From contig NC_035433.2 in NCBI RefSeq assembly GCF_002127325.2, positions 143,085,942 to 143,149,941 of the forward strand: a stretch of 64,000 nt of DNA. Reading direction: 5' to 3'. The notes below the pieces were generated by a model that saw only the letters and a list, made by a program, of their open reading frames with translations, was not told the DNA's origin and did not search any database. This DNA comes from Helianthus annuus. Lineage: Eukaryota; Streptophyta; Magnoliopsida; Asterales; Asteraceae. Position 1 is the stretch's first letter. Each line of letters begins with the position of its first letter. Below are positions 10,534 to 24,701 of this stretch, piece by piece. Made by a program: the position numbers and the translations under genes.

Positions 10534-12648
10534 GTTTTCCAGTTTAATCAAATTTGGGGATTTTAAAACACGCCGAACAGGACAAATCCAAGTTACTGTT
10601 ACAAAACCTTTACTTTTACTACACAAAAAAACTTAACAAACATGATCATATTAGAATAAGATTGGATCATATTGATAGTATCACATTCTACATACCTCCC
10701 AATCTTATATATAGTACCAAGGTATGACATCAATGCTATGACATGTACAAAACACAATAAACAAAGGCGATAAATTGACAAAAAACCATGAACATCAATT
10801 CGTACAAGAGATAACCCAGTGAACAAATTCAAAGCATAGCACTTTAAGATAACAAAACAAGACTAGACACAGAAGCTAACAAATACTTGCTTAGACCCAA
10901 ACACTTCAACCACCAGAAACACTTCTACTAGATCAGAACACACAACAGAAACTTGATTCTCCCAAACTATAACAAGAATGGACTAAACTGACAAACTAAA
11001 AAAAACCATAGAACACTCCTTTCTTACCCAATTTTAAAGATTTAAAGATACATTTTAAAAAAATAATAAATTCCAACCCGGAATATACATTTCTCCACTT
11101 TTATTTCAATGATAAGAAATGAGCAGCAACGAACGAAACAAACAACAACGACGCACACAACATGCTAGTTTTTTTAAAAAAAAACCATTGACTTCAATAA
11201 GATGATTTTGAGCTTAGCCGATCTTTCTTGAAACTTGTTTGAAGCTCATAGTATGACAATAAATCCCAATCACGAGTAGACTAGCGTTTGTTAACAATTT
11301 TTTAGGAACATAAACCATGCTAAAGAACACCATTAAAAAAAAACAAATATCACAGAAGAATTCAAACAGAATCACGTATGCAATCCTAGAAAACTCACTA
11401 AGGTAATTAGTTAAAAAAAATGGCATACACATAGACAAAACAAGGCAATACAAACACAAAGTCTAACCTCATATATGACATCGAGAACGAATGATAAACA
11501 TGCAATAGAAAACATGACCATTCAATAATCATACAAGATTCAAGAGACATAATAAACTCAGAATATACTCAAACTGGAATGACTTACAAAACCTAACCCT
11601 CTAAAGTAATCAAAGATAAGATCACATATACAGCCTGAACAACATACACAACAAGGATCATATATATAGCCTGAATTAACACAAACATGGATCTAAGAAC
11701 ACATCAACAACAAGCTCAAGACTAATACACACAGAACAAGACTCAACATGTGATAAACTCTTTCAAAAAATAAAAAAAATTTAAGACAAAAAAACCAAGA
11801 CAAAAAAACATATAAATGAACACAATATAAGCAGGAAAACACAAGCTAACAGACAGACAGACCAAACAAACCTAAGGCGAAACTGAGTCAGGGACCAGAT
11901 TCCAGGTTCGTCACTCTATGGTGCCTGGACAAGCCTTTACTCAGGAGCCACGACTACTCCTATAAAACCTAAAAACCAAAAAAATGACAAGAAGACCACA
12001 AATAGACCGGTCCTCATTACCCCGGCATCAACTATTTCAACAACAGGAAATAAATGGAAAAATCTTACAGAGAGTGCTTATAACTCCAAGAGAGATCAGA
12101 ATCGTAGTTTACATGAACCACCAGAACTGATCAAGCAACAATCAATAGAGACAAACCTGGTCAGTTTGCCCTGAATCTTCTAGGGATTCAGAGACCAACA
12201 CAGGTCTTCAACAAACAGAAGACAAGATATCTCCTTCTTCAATATCAACAAACCCTAATTAGAGTTTGTGTGACACGGAATCCGAACAGATCTTACAAGA
12301 TCTAAACCTGCACACACTTAAAAAAAAGATCAAACAGAACAGACACAATAAAATAACAAAAACAGATTCAGATCAAAACATGAGAACACAGTGATACCAA
12401 AAAAAACAGACTCAAGAGAACCTAGGGTTACAAAGTACAAAACCCTAATCCGTAGCACTTGAACCTCTAAAACTTAAAGAACAATAATGAGAAACTTTAC
12501 TATATACACAAACCCTTGACAATCAACACACAAGATCAACAGACCTATGAACCACTCACAACTCTAGTTGCAGACTATCAACATAATAAACTGCCGTAAT
12601 CACAACAAGAATAAGCTCACACGAGAGCTCTCAATGAACACAAAAAAA

Positions 12649-12774
12649 TGTCAAGAATTACGAGAATAAGCAAGTTAGGGATTCAGATCTACAAACAAAA
12701 AAACAATCAACTGTCAAGAATTACGAGAATAAGCAAGTTAGGGATTCAGATCTACAAACAAAAAAACAATCAAC
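12649..12774. repeat. 63-bp tandem duplication inside the retrotransposon
   Basis: Two copies of a 63-bp unit (TGTCAAGAATTACGAGAATA...) at 12649-12711 and 12712-12774, close to the primer-binding site. Confidence 0.9.
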
Positions 12775-12825
12775 AATTACAGCGGAAGAACACCAGAACC
12801 AGTATCAACCATAGATCGGAGCCTT

Positions 12826-12838
12826 GGCTCTGATACCA
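12826..12838 (-). other. Primer-binding site (initiator tRNA-Met)
   Basis: Minus-strand TGGTATCAGAGCC immediately follows the 5' LTR with no spacer. This is the common plant Met-tRNA priming site and it sets the element's orientation. Confidence 0.85.
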
Positions 12839-13562
12839 TGTCAAAATGGCATGAACAATCTATACAAATAGTGAAAATAACACAAAACACAAGAGGAGCG
12901 ACAAAAACGTGACGTAAAACTTTATTATTTAACCCAAACCAAAAAACACCCCCAAACCCTAGATCTTACAAATGGTAAGATCTGTTAACAAAATACAGAA
13001 CAATACTCATCTGATACAAACAATCAGATGTGTAGAAACGATGATCACAACCGATCATCAGACTTATCAAAGATCTATCAACAGAAACCAAAAAAACAAA
13101 GGATACAAACAAAGAACAGGGAAGAAGGAACTAATCTCCTGAACGACGTGAAGAAACACTGATGTACAGCAACTATGAATAATCCAACAGCTTCAAATAA
13201 TCTTAAAGAAGATTGTCTTATGCAGCCTGGCTAATACATTTGATCATATTGCACACGAGAGCACGATCAAATTTTGGGGAAGACAATAATGAAACCCTAG
13301 AACACATCACAGCCCTTTTATATCTCCAGCCAATGAACTTACATAAAAGCCCTTCAATATTTACAAGGAACCCCTTAGACTTCTCAGCTGCACCATAAAA
13401 CTGTTGTAACAAAATATAACAAACAAGACCGTATAGGCCCACTATCATAACAGGAGGCCCACTATGAAACAATGAAACAATGTAACAAGCCGTAACAAGC
13501 CCAGATAACTGGCCCAATATATCGCGAACATATGAATGAGAATTACTTCTCATCTTTCAACA
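12839..13562 (-). repeat. 5' LTR of the minus-strand retrotransposon
   Basis: Same 724 bp as the copy at 8089-8812, offset exactly 4750 bp. Confidence 0.93.
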
Positions 13563-13567
13563 TTGAC

Positions 13568-15924
13568 TTCCCTCATATAAGGGTGTCTATAGATCGTTGA
13601 AAAATATTAAATCGTTCAAACCAAAACAAGTCAGATGCGGTTTGGCTGTTTGAAATTTTATGGTTTGATTCATGGCTCGGTTTTGTGGTTTAGCAATTCA
13701 TCTGTTGGTTTGGAATTTGGGACCGTTGTTGTAAAGAGAGCATACTATTTATGCACATGTATTATATTCGTGAACTATTTTTATCTTATATAATTTTCAG
13801 TTCAAACTCACGATTTTGAAGAAAGAAATTAAAAAAAAAAATAGTTTCAAACATTCAAACATGGTCTTGTCGTCACACCCAAACCGATCATGTTGATCAC
13901 GTTTGGTTTGTGCTAATTCGAAAATGTAATTAGCGATTTAACCCAATCTAGTCTTTGCACTACATTGCATCTTTCTTCCTAGATAATATCATAATATTAG
14001 TTTGGTACGAGGTAATTGAATGGACGAGGTAATGGAATTGATCATTACCATTCCATATCTTGTTAGGTTACCATATAATAATGAAATGAATCATTACTTT
14101 GTGTTGTTTGATAGACAAGAAAAGAAGAAGAAATAAAATCGGTGGTGAAAGGCGGTGGTTGGTGATAGGTGGCAGTTGTAGCGGCGACGGTGGCGGGTGG
14201 TGGCGGCGGTGGGTGGTGGCGTCAGCAGCGGTGGTGGCAGAGGTGGGTGGCGAGCGATAGTTGGTGGCAGCAACGGAGGTGGGTGGTGGTGGGAGCGGTG
14301 GATGACGGTGGTGACAGTGGTGACGACGACGGTGGTGGTGGTGGTAACATAGCATGTAGAAGCAAATGACCACAAAGTTATAGAAAGTTACATACCATGA
14401 ACGCCACATCAACTCTAGTGCATTCAACATAATAACTTCAAACCTCAAAAATAGATTAAACAAAGTGAAAAAAAATCATATATTAATATGTTTGTATATT
14501 ACCCTATTAATTAATGTTGATTTGACCAATCTTCTTTAACATAAATGCTATTTAAAAAGTTTTGGTTAGAATTCCTTTTACTCAATTTAATTTGATGGAA
14601 CCAGAAAGTTAGGATCAAATTTAATTCCATTTAAATTGATTAATGGTTGGTTTTCTTTCGGTTTCACATGAGACAAATTTGTAATTTCTAGTCTTTAAAA
14701 TTAAGAGGTTAAACTATATAGACACACATAACATCTAGGTTAAACTCATTGAGGTAAAAAATAAATTTATATCCATTTTAAGAGGAGTTTACCATCTTAA
14801 AATAAAGTGAAATTACACTTCCGTCCTTCTACCTTGTGAATGAACTCATTAGGACAAAAACACATTTTGTCTTATATCACTTGTCTAAAAATTTTGAAAA
14901 AACATTGCGAAAGAAGACCCTATAAATAGAGAAGGTTAACTTAACAAATTTCCATAGCGGCTTTGTATTATTGCGTCAATGGACCATCTGTGTGTTTGGT
15001 TTTATATTTTCTTTGGTTCATAGGCTGGTTCAAAAATGAACCAAACCGGAAATTTTGATTTTGGTTATGATTATAGCTTAAAATCGAATGGAATCGCCTT
15101 ATGCATACTCTTAAAATCGCAAATCTAAGTATTGTGTTCTGTACCGCATCACACCGGCCTCACTCTAGTAAACAAAAACATATTACAAATAATTCATACT
15201 TGTTATAAGGCCCTAAACGGCAAAACCTCAAGATCAAAACTGACAACTTAAACAAATATAATATTATTAATTGATATTACATGTCAAATCAAATCAACTA
15301 CAAAAACCTAATATTTAGGATAAAAAATAGACACCAAAGTTCTATATTTGTTGTCACTACCCTGAGTTGGAGGTGCACAAACAAGTTAATTTTCATAACC
15401 GGTTTAGACAGTTAATTTCAATATTTTGCTTTAATCGGTTATTGCTTTAACTGGTTTGGTTAATCACTTTAACCGGTTCGGTTAATAAAGGTTGAATTTC
15501 AGTTAAATTCACTAACCGTTTCCGGTTAAGAAACCGGGTTTTTTGCCCACCTCTACCCTAATTGAGTTGGTCAACTTTGGTCAAAACCAGTTTGAGAAGA
15601 AACGGGTTCATGTCTCTAACCGGTTTGGATGAAAAATATTTTGTTGAAACCGGTACCAAACCCAATATTTAAAAAAGTATTATACTATTATTTTTTGGTC
15701 GGATTGAAACCGGTTTGGTAGTTCAAATTGGTTCGTAAATCCAAACCAGTTTTTCTTTACTTTTTTTTGTTCCATCTGTACTTCTACTTCTAGGAAGCTT
15801 TTAATGGGTGGCTAGTAGCCCAATATATAAGCCCACATTAGAATTAGATTCAAAATGGGTTTAGAATTAGTTTGGATCGAAATATTGTATTATAATTATG
15901 GTTATATGTATTTTGAGATCACTA
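13568..15924. other. Spacer with old repeats
   Basis: No gene seen. It contains a GGTTTGG/CGGTTT-rich stretch at 13620-13720, a GGT-rich tract at 14150-14345, and an AACCGGTTT-type motif repeated in both orientations around 15380-15740. The latter look like eroded subterminal repeats. Confidence 0.5.
14150..14345. repeat. GGT/GGC-rich low-complexity tract
   Basis: Imperfect GGTGGTGGC units. The His/Pro- or Gly/Trp-rich frames that cross it in several phases are by-products. Confidence 0.85.
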
Positions 15925-15933
15925 GTTTTATTT

Positions 15934-16233
15934 GAGTTAATTACTGTTTTGGTCCCTGTAGTTTGTCAAAAATCACTATTTCAGTTCATTAGTTTAAAAA
16001 TTGCGATTTCAGTCCCTGTGGTTTCACTTTCGTAACCATTTCAGTCCATGTGGTTTCACTTTCGTAACCATTTCAATACATTTTTTCTGTTAGTACAGCG
16101 TCTGAAATGGTTACGAGGTGGACTGAAATGGTTACGAAAGTGAAACCACAGGGACTGAAATCACAATTTTTAAACTAATGGACTGAAATAGTGATTTTTG
16201 ACAAACCATAGGGACCAAAACAGTAATTAACTC
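15934..16233. mobile_element. GAGTTAA-type foldback element
   Basis: Begins GAGTTAATTACTGTTTTGG and ends with its complement; most of the 300 bp is inverted repeat. GTTTTATTT lies on both sides (15925-15933 and 16234-16242), a perfect 9-bp target duplication. Confidence 0.85.
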
Positions 16234-16242
16234 GTTTTATTT

Positions 16243-17131
16243 TTACTAAACTTAACAAAAGATTTAGTTGACCAACAATGAAAATACCCTTAAAATTTCG
16301 CAAGACAAAATCCCTTGTAACAACCTATCAAAATAGTGTACAAGAATGTCATGTACGGGTTGGAAATACCCTATTTTTTAATACTCAGTTTCAGGTTTTC
16401 TTTTAAACAGAATATTAACCCCCCCCCCTTTGTGGGCCTCCAATGTATTCGAGACAAAATATAAAGCAAATGTACTAGTGATATGACCTTACTTCACAAA
16501 TGTGATCTTCTAACAATTACTTGACCAAATATAAAGCAAATGTACTAGCATTAACATGAGACCTTATTGAAAGAAATTGAATTCCTAGATGACACTTCAC
16601 ATATGTTATCTTTAAACGATCACATACGTGTGATCTTTTAACAATTAGTATTTCAAATGAAACGAACCAAAGGGCTTTCAACATGGTAGTACCAAAGAGT
16701 GTAGTAAGGTGTTGCTCTCAAGTGATGTTGGTTCTAATTTTGTAGCAGACATTGCTTTAACATTTAAAAGTAGACTTAGTGAATCTACAAGTTTGCGGTT
16801 CTCAAAGAGAATCTCAAATACGACGAAAAAACACAATTACAATGGAATCACCTCATGATTGATGGTCATGCCTGAGAATTCAAGCGTCCTAGGCAAGTAG
16901 AATATATGGTGCCCTAAAATCGCCTTATGTTCCGTAATTAATATTAATAAATGTTAGTTCAAAAAAAGATGTATTTAATAGCAGAAAAAAAGAGGCTGAA
17001 TTGTCACAAAACAGTTTTGAACTCAAGACTTTTAAACAAAGATGTGGAAGTGCAACCAGCTAGGCTAACTTGCTATTTATACCACAAGCTGCTAATAATC
17101 ATTATAACTCTTTAATTCACACACGTATATA
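16243..17131. other. Spacer without recognisable gene
   Basis: AT-rich. A stretch near 16683-16760 (AGAGTGTAGTAAGGTGTT, then GGTTCTAATTTTGTAG) recurs near 46866, 46966 and 47150, so it is a dispersed repeat of unknown type. Confidence 0.45.
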
Positions 17132-17139
17132 TAAAAAAA

Positions 17140-17437
17140 GAGTAAATTACGTTTTTGACCCCTATGGTTATATCACTTTTACTATATTAGCCCAAAATAT
17201 GAATTTTTAATATATCTGCCCCCATGATCTCTATAATTAACCATTTTGGCCCCTAAGTTTAACTATTTTAGCCCCCATGGTCTCCGTAACTAACCATTTT
17301 GGCCCCCATGATCTCTAAAGTTAGGGGCCAAAATGGTTAGTTATAGAAACCATGGGGGCAGATATGTTAAATATTCTTATTTTGAGCTAATATAGTAAAA
17401 GCGATATAACCACAGGGGCCAAAAATGTAATTTACTC
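17140..17437. mobile_element. GAGTAAA-type foldback element
   Basis: Starts GAGTAAATTACGTTTTTG and ends with AATGTAATTTACTC; the arms pair along the element. The flanks share TAAAAAAA. It lies about 300 bp beyond the stop codon of the minus-strand WD40 gene. Confidence 0.8.
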
Positions 17438-17731
17438 TAAAAAAATTTAAAAATTGCATAACTCTTTAATTCACACATATATAAAAAAAATTGCTATTGA
17501 TAGTTTGATACCATGGGCTGGTCCTAATTTAATACTTAACTAAATTAAATTATTTCAATAATATTTCAATTATTATAATCTGAACTAAATGCAATATGTT
17601 CCTTGGACATAATACTCCCCTATGAACCAAACACTCATACAAGGAATCATACCCATTCCCTTATTCCCATACCCTTCAACCAAACACCACCAAACTAACT
17701 AAATCTACATATCCAACACTCAAATCCTAAA

Positions 17732-20700
17732 TCATATAATTTTCTGACACCTTAGGATTCCAGCAGCACCTCCATAACACACCAACCTCTCACTGCCTTT
17801 ATTCATGTTCCATCTTACACGATGCATCGCGACGATTTTTGGAGGGTAAACGTCGGTTTCCTCCTCTTTAACGTTCGTTTCTTCAACCTTATTGTCGTCA
17901 TCAATGCACACTAGTGCTTGACTCGTTTGGTTATCGATTTGGGCTTCCCGTGAAGTGTCGTTATTGTTCTTCTGCGTATTCACCAACGGGTCTCCTGAAC
18001 ACAAGTTTTAACGTAACATTAGCATAACAATAGCCTAAAGGTGATGACACGTACATGTATGTGATTGTAATGTGTATTGTCTTTGGGGTGTTTGGATGTG
18101 CGTTCAGTAATCAATTTGTGAACCGTTCGGCGAGAAGTTTGTTTGTGTACGTTCGTTTAATAAATGAACGAACACAAACATGAATTTTCGTTCGTTTGAT
18201 TAAAAATGAATGAACATGAACAGAGGCAGTGTTTGTTTATGTTTGATAGTTCATTAGTGTTTTTAGTTTTTATATTTTATTTATATACTTCAACATTCCG
18301 ACAAATAAAATATTTAATAAGTATCAGTGTATTATATTATTCTGTTCATGAACGCTTGTTTGTGTTCTCGTTTATTTCCGTTTTTGTTCATGAACATTAA
18401 TTGTGTTCATGAACGTTCGTTACCGAAAAATTTATAAATTTATCAAACGGACACCAACTTATGTGTGCGTTTGCGTGCGCATGCATACACAAACAGAGAG
18501 AAGAACCTGAGGATGGTTTGGGTGGCGTTTGGAATTTAGAGATTTGGCCCTTGGCTCTCTTTTCTTGATTTGACCTAGACTTAACGCCACGACTCGTTTT
18601 GGGGGTATCGCCCCACTCGGTGGAAGATCTCTTCATCGGAATGGGGACGTCTGGCAACGGAGATAAAACAGTAAGACTCGAATCTTCTTCCTCCGTTAGG
18701 GACCCACAAAGATAATGCGGTTCACGGTTTCTGTGCGGATCTTTCTCCACTGCTTTTATTGTAAGCTGATCAATTTTATAAAACATAAGTGTCAATTAGT
18801 TCTCTTTATTAGAATGAACATATGTATAACAATATGTAAGTGAAAAGATAATTAAATGATAATCTAAAAAACACACCTGGAAATTAATAACTTTACCATC
18901 TGAACAGCAATATGCAACCATGCCTGGAATCATTTTAAATATGCTATTTATATTATAATATTATGGGTCAAGTTATTCTACAAAGGCTTCTAATTGTAAG
19001 AAGTGTAAGAAGGATTTATAGAGTGACAAGTGTCCAATAACCTAAAACTAAACCCACTACATCACCACCAAAAACCTAAACACCCCACCCCACCACCACC
19101 CAAAAACCTAAGTACCTAACCCCCCCCCCCCCCCACACCAAAAAACCTAACCCCCCCCCCCCCCCACCCCCCAAAAACCTAAAAAGAAATCTAAAAAAAC
19201 TAAACCCCCACCCCCACCCAAAAACCTAAACCCCCACCCCCTCGGCAAAAAAAAAAAAAAAAAAAATTTTTTTTTTTTAGGGTGGGTGATGTGTGTGTGT
19301 GGGGGTGGGGGGGGGGGGGTTAGGTTTTGGGTGGTGGTGGATGTTTAAGGTTTTTTTTTTTAGTGGGGTTTTTTTGTGTAGTGGGTTTTTTTAGGTTATT
19401 GGACACTTGTCACTCTATAAATCCTTCTTACACTTCTTACAATTAGAATCCCTTGTATTTGATCCTAATCCTATATATTATATACTATAGATATGCTATT
19501 TGTCAACATCAAACACCTTTAGCCGCTCAACTTTAAAAAATAAACGAATTTAGCCCCTCAACTTTAATAATGACATGTTTAACCCCTCAACTTTAATATT
19601 GACATGTTTAGACCCTTAACTAAAACAACTTTAGTCCCTTAGCTTCAATAATCACATGTTTAGCTCCTCAACTTTGATACGTACATGTTTCGCTCCTTAA
19701 CTAAAATAACTTTAGCCCCTCAACTTAAGTAATGACATGTTTAGCCCCTCAACTATAATAATGACATGTTTAGCCCCTTAACTAAAACAACTTTAGCCCC
19801 TCAAGTTTAATAATAAACAACTTTAGCCCCTCAGCTACAATAATGACATTTTTTTGTGAGTCCGAGTTTGTGAGCCATGCGAGTTTATAACATGTCCGAG
19901 TTTGTGAGCCATGCGAGATTATAACATGTCCGGTTTTGTGAGCCATGCGATTTGATATATAACATGCGATTATGACATGTCTGAGTTTGTGAAGCATGAG
20001 ATTATGACATGTCCGGGTTTGTGTATAACATGCGATTTCCAATCGCGTACGCGTCGTACGATAAGGCATATTGTACAATAACCGGCCTCTATATATATAG
20101 GGGAAGGCTAAATATTGTGAGAACCGTGAGAACGAATGAAAAAACCACGAGAACTGGGTCAAAAACAATTTAAATTCAATTTGTTTTACACTTATCATTA
20201 TTATTCGAATACAATGTTAGAAATTTAATTTACACGTTTAAATTTACGTGAATTCGTAAATAAAGAAAATTTACACGTGTAAGTTTGCCATTTACACATG
20301 TGTAAATCTGTTATATTTACACATGTGTAAAAAAACTAATAAGAGTGATTTTGAGAGGATAAATAATTTATTTGATGTTGTAAATTCTTTTTTTGATGTT
20401 GTGTTTTAATAGCAAAGAGGGTTGTATTAAAAAAAAATTGGTTTTCTTATTTGTTCTCACGGTTCTCGCATTATTTAACGTTCTCAATATAACCCTCCCC
20501 TATATCCCATTAAGTATAAAGAAAATTACCCGTTAAACTTGACACTTGAACACTCCAAATTGAAGATGACGAACAATAATAACTATACGATCCATGTAGT
20601 GGTTTTTTATCACACGGCATGCCAGTAACAGGGACATCAGATGCAGCTTTTAATAAGCTGATTATTTTTATTTCCCCGTCATCAAAAGATAAAACAACAC

Positions 20701-23700
20701 ATCTGCAAACAAAATAAATATATAATAAAAATATAAAAAGGGTACAAAGATAAGTAATAATAACCGAGGTAACGTAAAAGTAATACAAAATTATAAGGTC
20801 CGACGGTACCTTGGATCTGGCAGCCATTCTAAACTATTTACGACTTTTTGATACGGTATATCCCAAAGAGGGTGAAACGGATCACTGCAACGAAGGTTTA
20901 AAACCGAAATTAGTCACTTTTAAAATATAGAGTTAAGTTCCATTTTGCTCCCTGTGATTTGGTCATTTTAACGGTTTTGCCCCAATAGTTTAAAAAGAGC
21001 CATTTTCCTCCCTGATTTTTCTAACTTATCGTCATTTTGCTCCCCGCCTTTAACTCCATCCAAAAAATCCATTAACTAGAAGGGTATTTTGGTAATTTTA
21101 TAGATAAGAGCAAGGACATATAAGTCTTTTCACCTAAATAAACTTATAACTTGTTTATTTACATGTATATAAGTAATTCTTTTCTGATCCCCCATCTTTC
21201 CAACCACTCTTTCTACCGGCCACCACCATCCACAACCATCCACCACCACCTGCAACTACCACCTGCCGACCACGACTACCGGGACTTTTAACTAAACGTT
21301 TTAATTGAGTTAGAGCCAGGGAGTAAACTACCGAAGTACCCCTACTTTTAATTGAACGTTTTAACTGAGTTAGAGTCAGGGAGCAAACTGGCGACAAACT
21401 CGAAAGATCAGGGAGGAAAATGGCTATTTTTAAACTATTGGAGCAAAACCGTTAAAATGACCAAACCACAGGGAGCAAAACGAAAGTTACCTCTAAAATA
21501 TAATACGACATTCAGTAGAATGTTTGCATACTAACCGTATATCCCAAAACTTTAAACCTTTATGACTGCCAGTAGCAATTATATTTGCACTCTCAGGATC
21601 ACTGCAGATATTAACATTAACATTAACAATAGATTATAAAGGAAAGTGTTAAAAAAAAAAAAAAAAAAAAAACAATACAAGTGCACTTTTTAAATAGAAA
21701 CATGACTTTTCTCTTTTCCATGAAAAATTTCCGGAAATAACCTTATTTAGTTAGAAAAAAAAAACAAATATTAAATATGCATGAATTTATGTTTTTTTTT
21801 TTGTTTACTAACCTGGCGAGTGGAGCCCACGTAAGTGCCCTTATAGGAACAGTATCTGCACTGAAGCAAAGCAAAGGTCTAGTATCTGCAAACAAAATGC
21901 ATGAAATTAAAATTAAAATTAAAATCAACTAACCGTAAAAGCCTAAAATTTACCTTTAGATGAACTACTAGCAGAGAACTTCCACAGGGCAACCTAAATG
22001 TATATAGATATCTAAGTGAGTGATTTATATACATGTCATTTTGAAATATATACAAGTTTATAATTATATATAGGGCTGTAAACGAACCGAACGAACACGA
22101 ACAAGTCGTTAACCCTTTACCCAAAATGAACACTTACCGAACGAGATTTTATGTTCGTGCTCGTTCATTAAGGAAATGAGCGTGTTCGCGAACGGTTCAC
22201 GAACACAAACAAACACAAATAAATTTGGCGAACGCGACAAAGGATAAAGATAGATGGCCCAGAGAGTAGCACTCGAACTTGAATCCCTTATTGTGGGACG
22301 GGGGTCGATCATATTCGCTGATGTAAATAATGAGAAATGAAAGGGAAATGATGCATAAACAAGGTGAAAGTGGGTTTCCTAGTTTAATTGTTAGGGTAAT
22401 AAAATAAATAAAAGTTTAATAATATAAAAAGTAAATATAAAAAATAAAAAAGTACAAAGATCTTCAATTAAAACACAAGCATACAAACATAAACGAACGC
22501 AAATCAACGAATGTTCATGAACATGTTCACGAACACCTTACCGAACGTTCACAAACACAATCGAACGAACGAGACCTCTGTTCATGTTCGTTCATTTAAC
22601 TAATCGAACGAAATTTCTTGTTCATGTTCGTTCGTTTATTAAACGGACGAACATAAACGAACTTCCCGCCGAACGGTTCACGAACCGTTCGCTGAACGTT
22701 CGGTTCATTTACAGCCCTAATTATATATACAAGTTTACCACTCCATCATGACAACCAGCCAGAATGAGATCATGAGGAGCTGATGTTGACCACTCCAATG
22801 TTAGAGGAATGCTGTATAAAAAAAAAACAAAATATTCCCAAATACAAAGTTAAACGCAAAATACGTATATAAATGAAGAAATCGGTGGTAACGATAATGA
22901 AAGTTACCTTTGTCTATCACCGCATTTCAACATTGAACATAAGAAAACCGGCTTCAACTTGAGGAAACGAGGATCTTTACCTTCTTTTTGACAAGAAAAT
23001 ATAGCTTTTGTAACACGAGGAAGAGGTACCTCCCACCTGCATTATGGTAATAAAGAAGAGATATATAAAAAAAGAGAGTAAAATGCCATTTTCGTCCGTG
23101 AGGTTAGGCCAGTTTTGCGACTTCCGTTCAAAAGTTTGTTTTTCCGTATTTGGATCCAAAAAGTTTAAACTCATGCCATTTTCATCTAGCTCGTTAACTC
23201 CATCTATTTTTCTCCGTTAAGCCAAGGGTATTTTCGTCTTTTTTGTTAACTTAAAGAGCAATTCGGTTTTTTCACTTTATGTACAAGCATTTAGTATAAT
23301 GTTCAAGTATTCAAAATACCCTTACTAAATAAAAAAGATGAAAATACCCCCGACTTAGCGGAGAAAAATGGATGGAGTTAACGGGCTGGATGAAAATGGC
23401 AAGATGTCAAGCCTTTGGGATCCAGATGCGGAAAAACAAACCTTTGAACGAAAGTCGCAAACGTAGCCAAACCTCAGGGACGAAAATGACATTTTACTCT
23501 AAAAATAATAATAATATAACTGATAACAACACATTGATTAATATATAAAGTAATCTCACACTTCAAGAGCCCCATTCCCAAGCAAAACCGCAAGATATCC
23601 CATTACGTGTTTCGAAACATGACGGAAATCAGACGGCCGCCATTTCACATCCCACGCAACTTTTCCATTATGGGCCAGGCCCATTACAAGTCTCGGCAAA

Positions 23701-24655
23701 ACATCATCTTCGTCAATGGGACTTTCACGACTTTGTGATATTATAGGTGGGTCAACACCCTTTGCTTGACTTTCACTCTCTGTTTGACAATTTGTTGACT
23801 TTGACTCTGAGGGTGTCCTTGTTGACTTTGACTTTGAGGGTGTCCTTGTTGACTTTGGTGACTGGTCTTTACGGTGTTTTTTTGGTCTTCGAGTATAGAC
23901 GTTAGTAACCTCTTTGGTGACTTGCGCTTTCGCAAGGATTCCGGGGGTCAAAAGGGTAAAATTGTCAGGAAATTTAACGGCAAGAGGCTCCGGGCTCGTT
24001 TTCGGTGAGTTAGACGTAGATTCCGTAAGCAGTTGCATATTATTATTACTATCGTCAAAGTTGTTCGATGATTCTTTTATCGGTTTCTTTCTAGGTCTTC
24101 CTCTTGGCTTCGGTGACTTCTGAGTTTTGAACTTTTCATCGGTTTCCGTTTCGGAAAATAACTGAAGTAAATTATTTCGACTTTTCGGAGATTGATCACC
24201 GTGATCCGTTTCTTTTCGAGGAGTCTTTCTCGGTCTCCCTCTTGGTCTCGTTGACTTCGTGGGGTCAGTAATTGTGGAAGATTTTCGTTTCTTGACTTTG
24301 ACCAACCGAGTCTCACCTTCTTGACTTTGACCCGTATTCAACACACACCATATTTGGATCAGACCTCTTCCGGTAAGTGGAGCACCGATCTTGTGATATG
24401 TAGACTCTGGAGGATGAGCAGAAACCGCTATGAACTAGAATAAATATACAAAATAAATAAATGAAGGAAATAAATAAATAAATAAGATGTTTGTTTCGTT
24501 TTTTCCAAAAAGGAGAGGGCATTTACGTAAATACGTACCTCAACATTAGTGTCGAACGTAGAACTTTGATGAACTCCGGGACACCAATCCAAAGCCCAAA
24601 CAGGCCCGCCAACATACATTACAAAATCTTTGCTGCAACAAGATGTTATAAGATA

Positions 24656-24701
<46 letters not shown>

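Larger units (their letters stand above)
8089..13562 (-). mobile_element. Complete non-autonomous LTR retrotransposon (LARD-like)
   Basis: A 724-bp LTR at 8089-8812 recurs at 12839-13562 and looks identical base for base by eye. TTGAC flanks the whole element (8084-8088 and 13563-13567). The minus strand reads TG...CA. Its primer-binding site TGGTATCAGAGCC (12838 down to 12826), which is complementary to the 3' end of initiator tRNA-Met, directly abuts the 5' LTR. A purine tract GAAGGGGGGA abuts the 3' LTR at 8813. The 4026-bp interior has no gag, protease, integrase or RT motifs in any frame. It must have been mobilised in trans, probably by a Copia-type relative (inferred from the PBS). Confidence 0.95.

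Noticed and set aside
8955..11459. Several 70-100-aa frames in the retrotransposon interior
   Set aside because: Hydrophobic, Cys/Phe/Leu-rich translations of a T-rich strand, without gag, RT, RNase H or integrase motifs.
14068..14463. His/Pro-rich and Gly/Trp-rich frames on both strands
   Set aside because: All derive from the GGT/ACC-rich low-complexity tract and are open in several phases at once.
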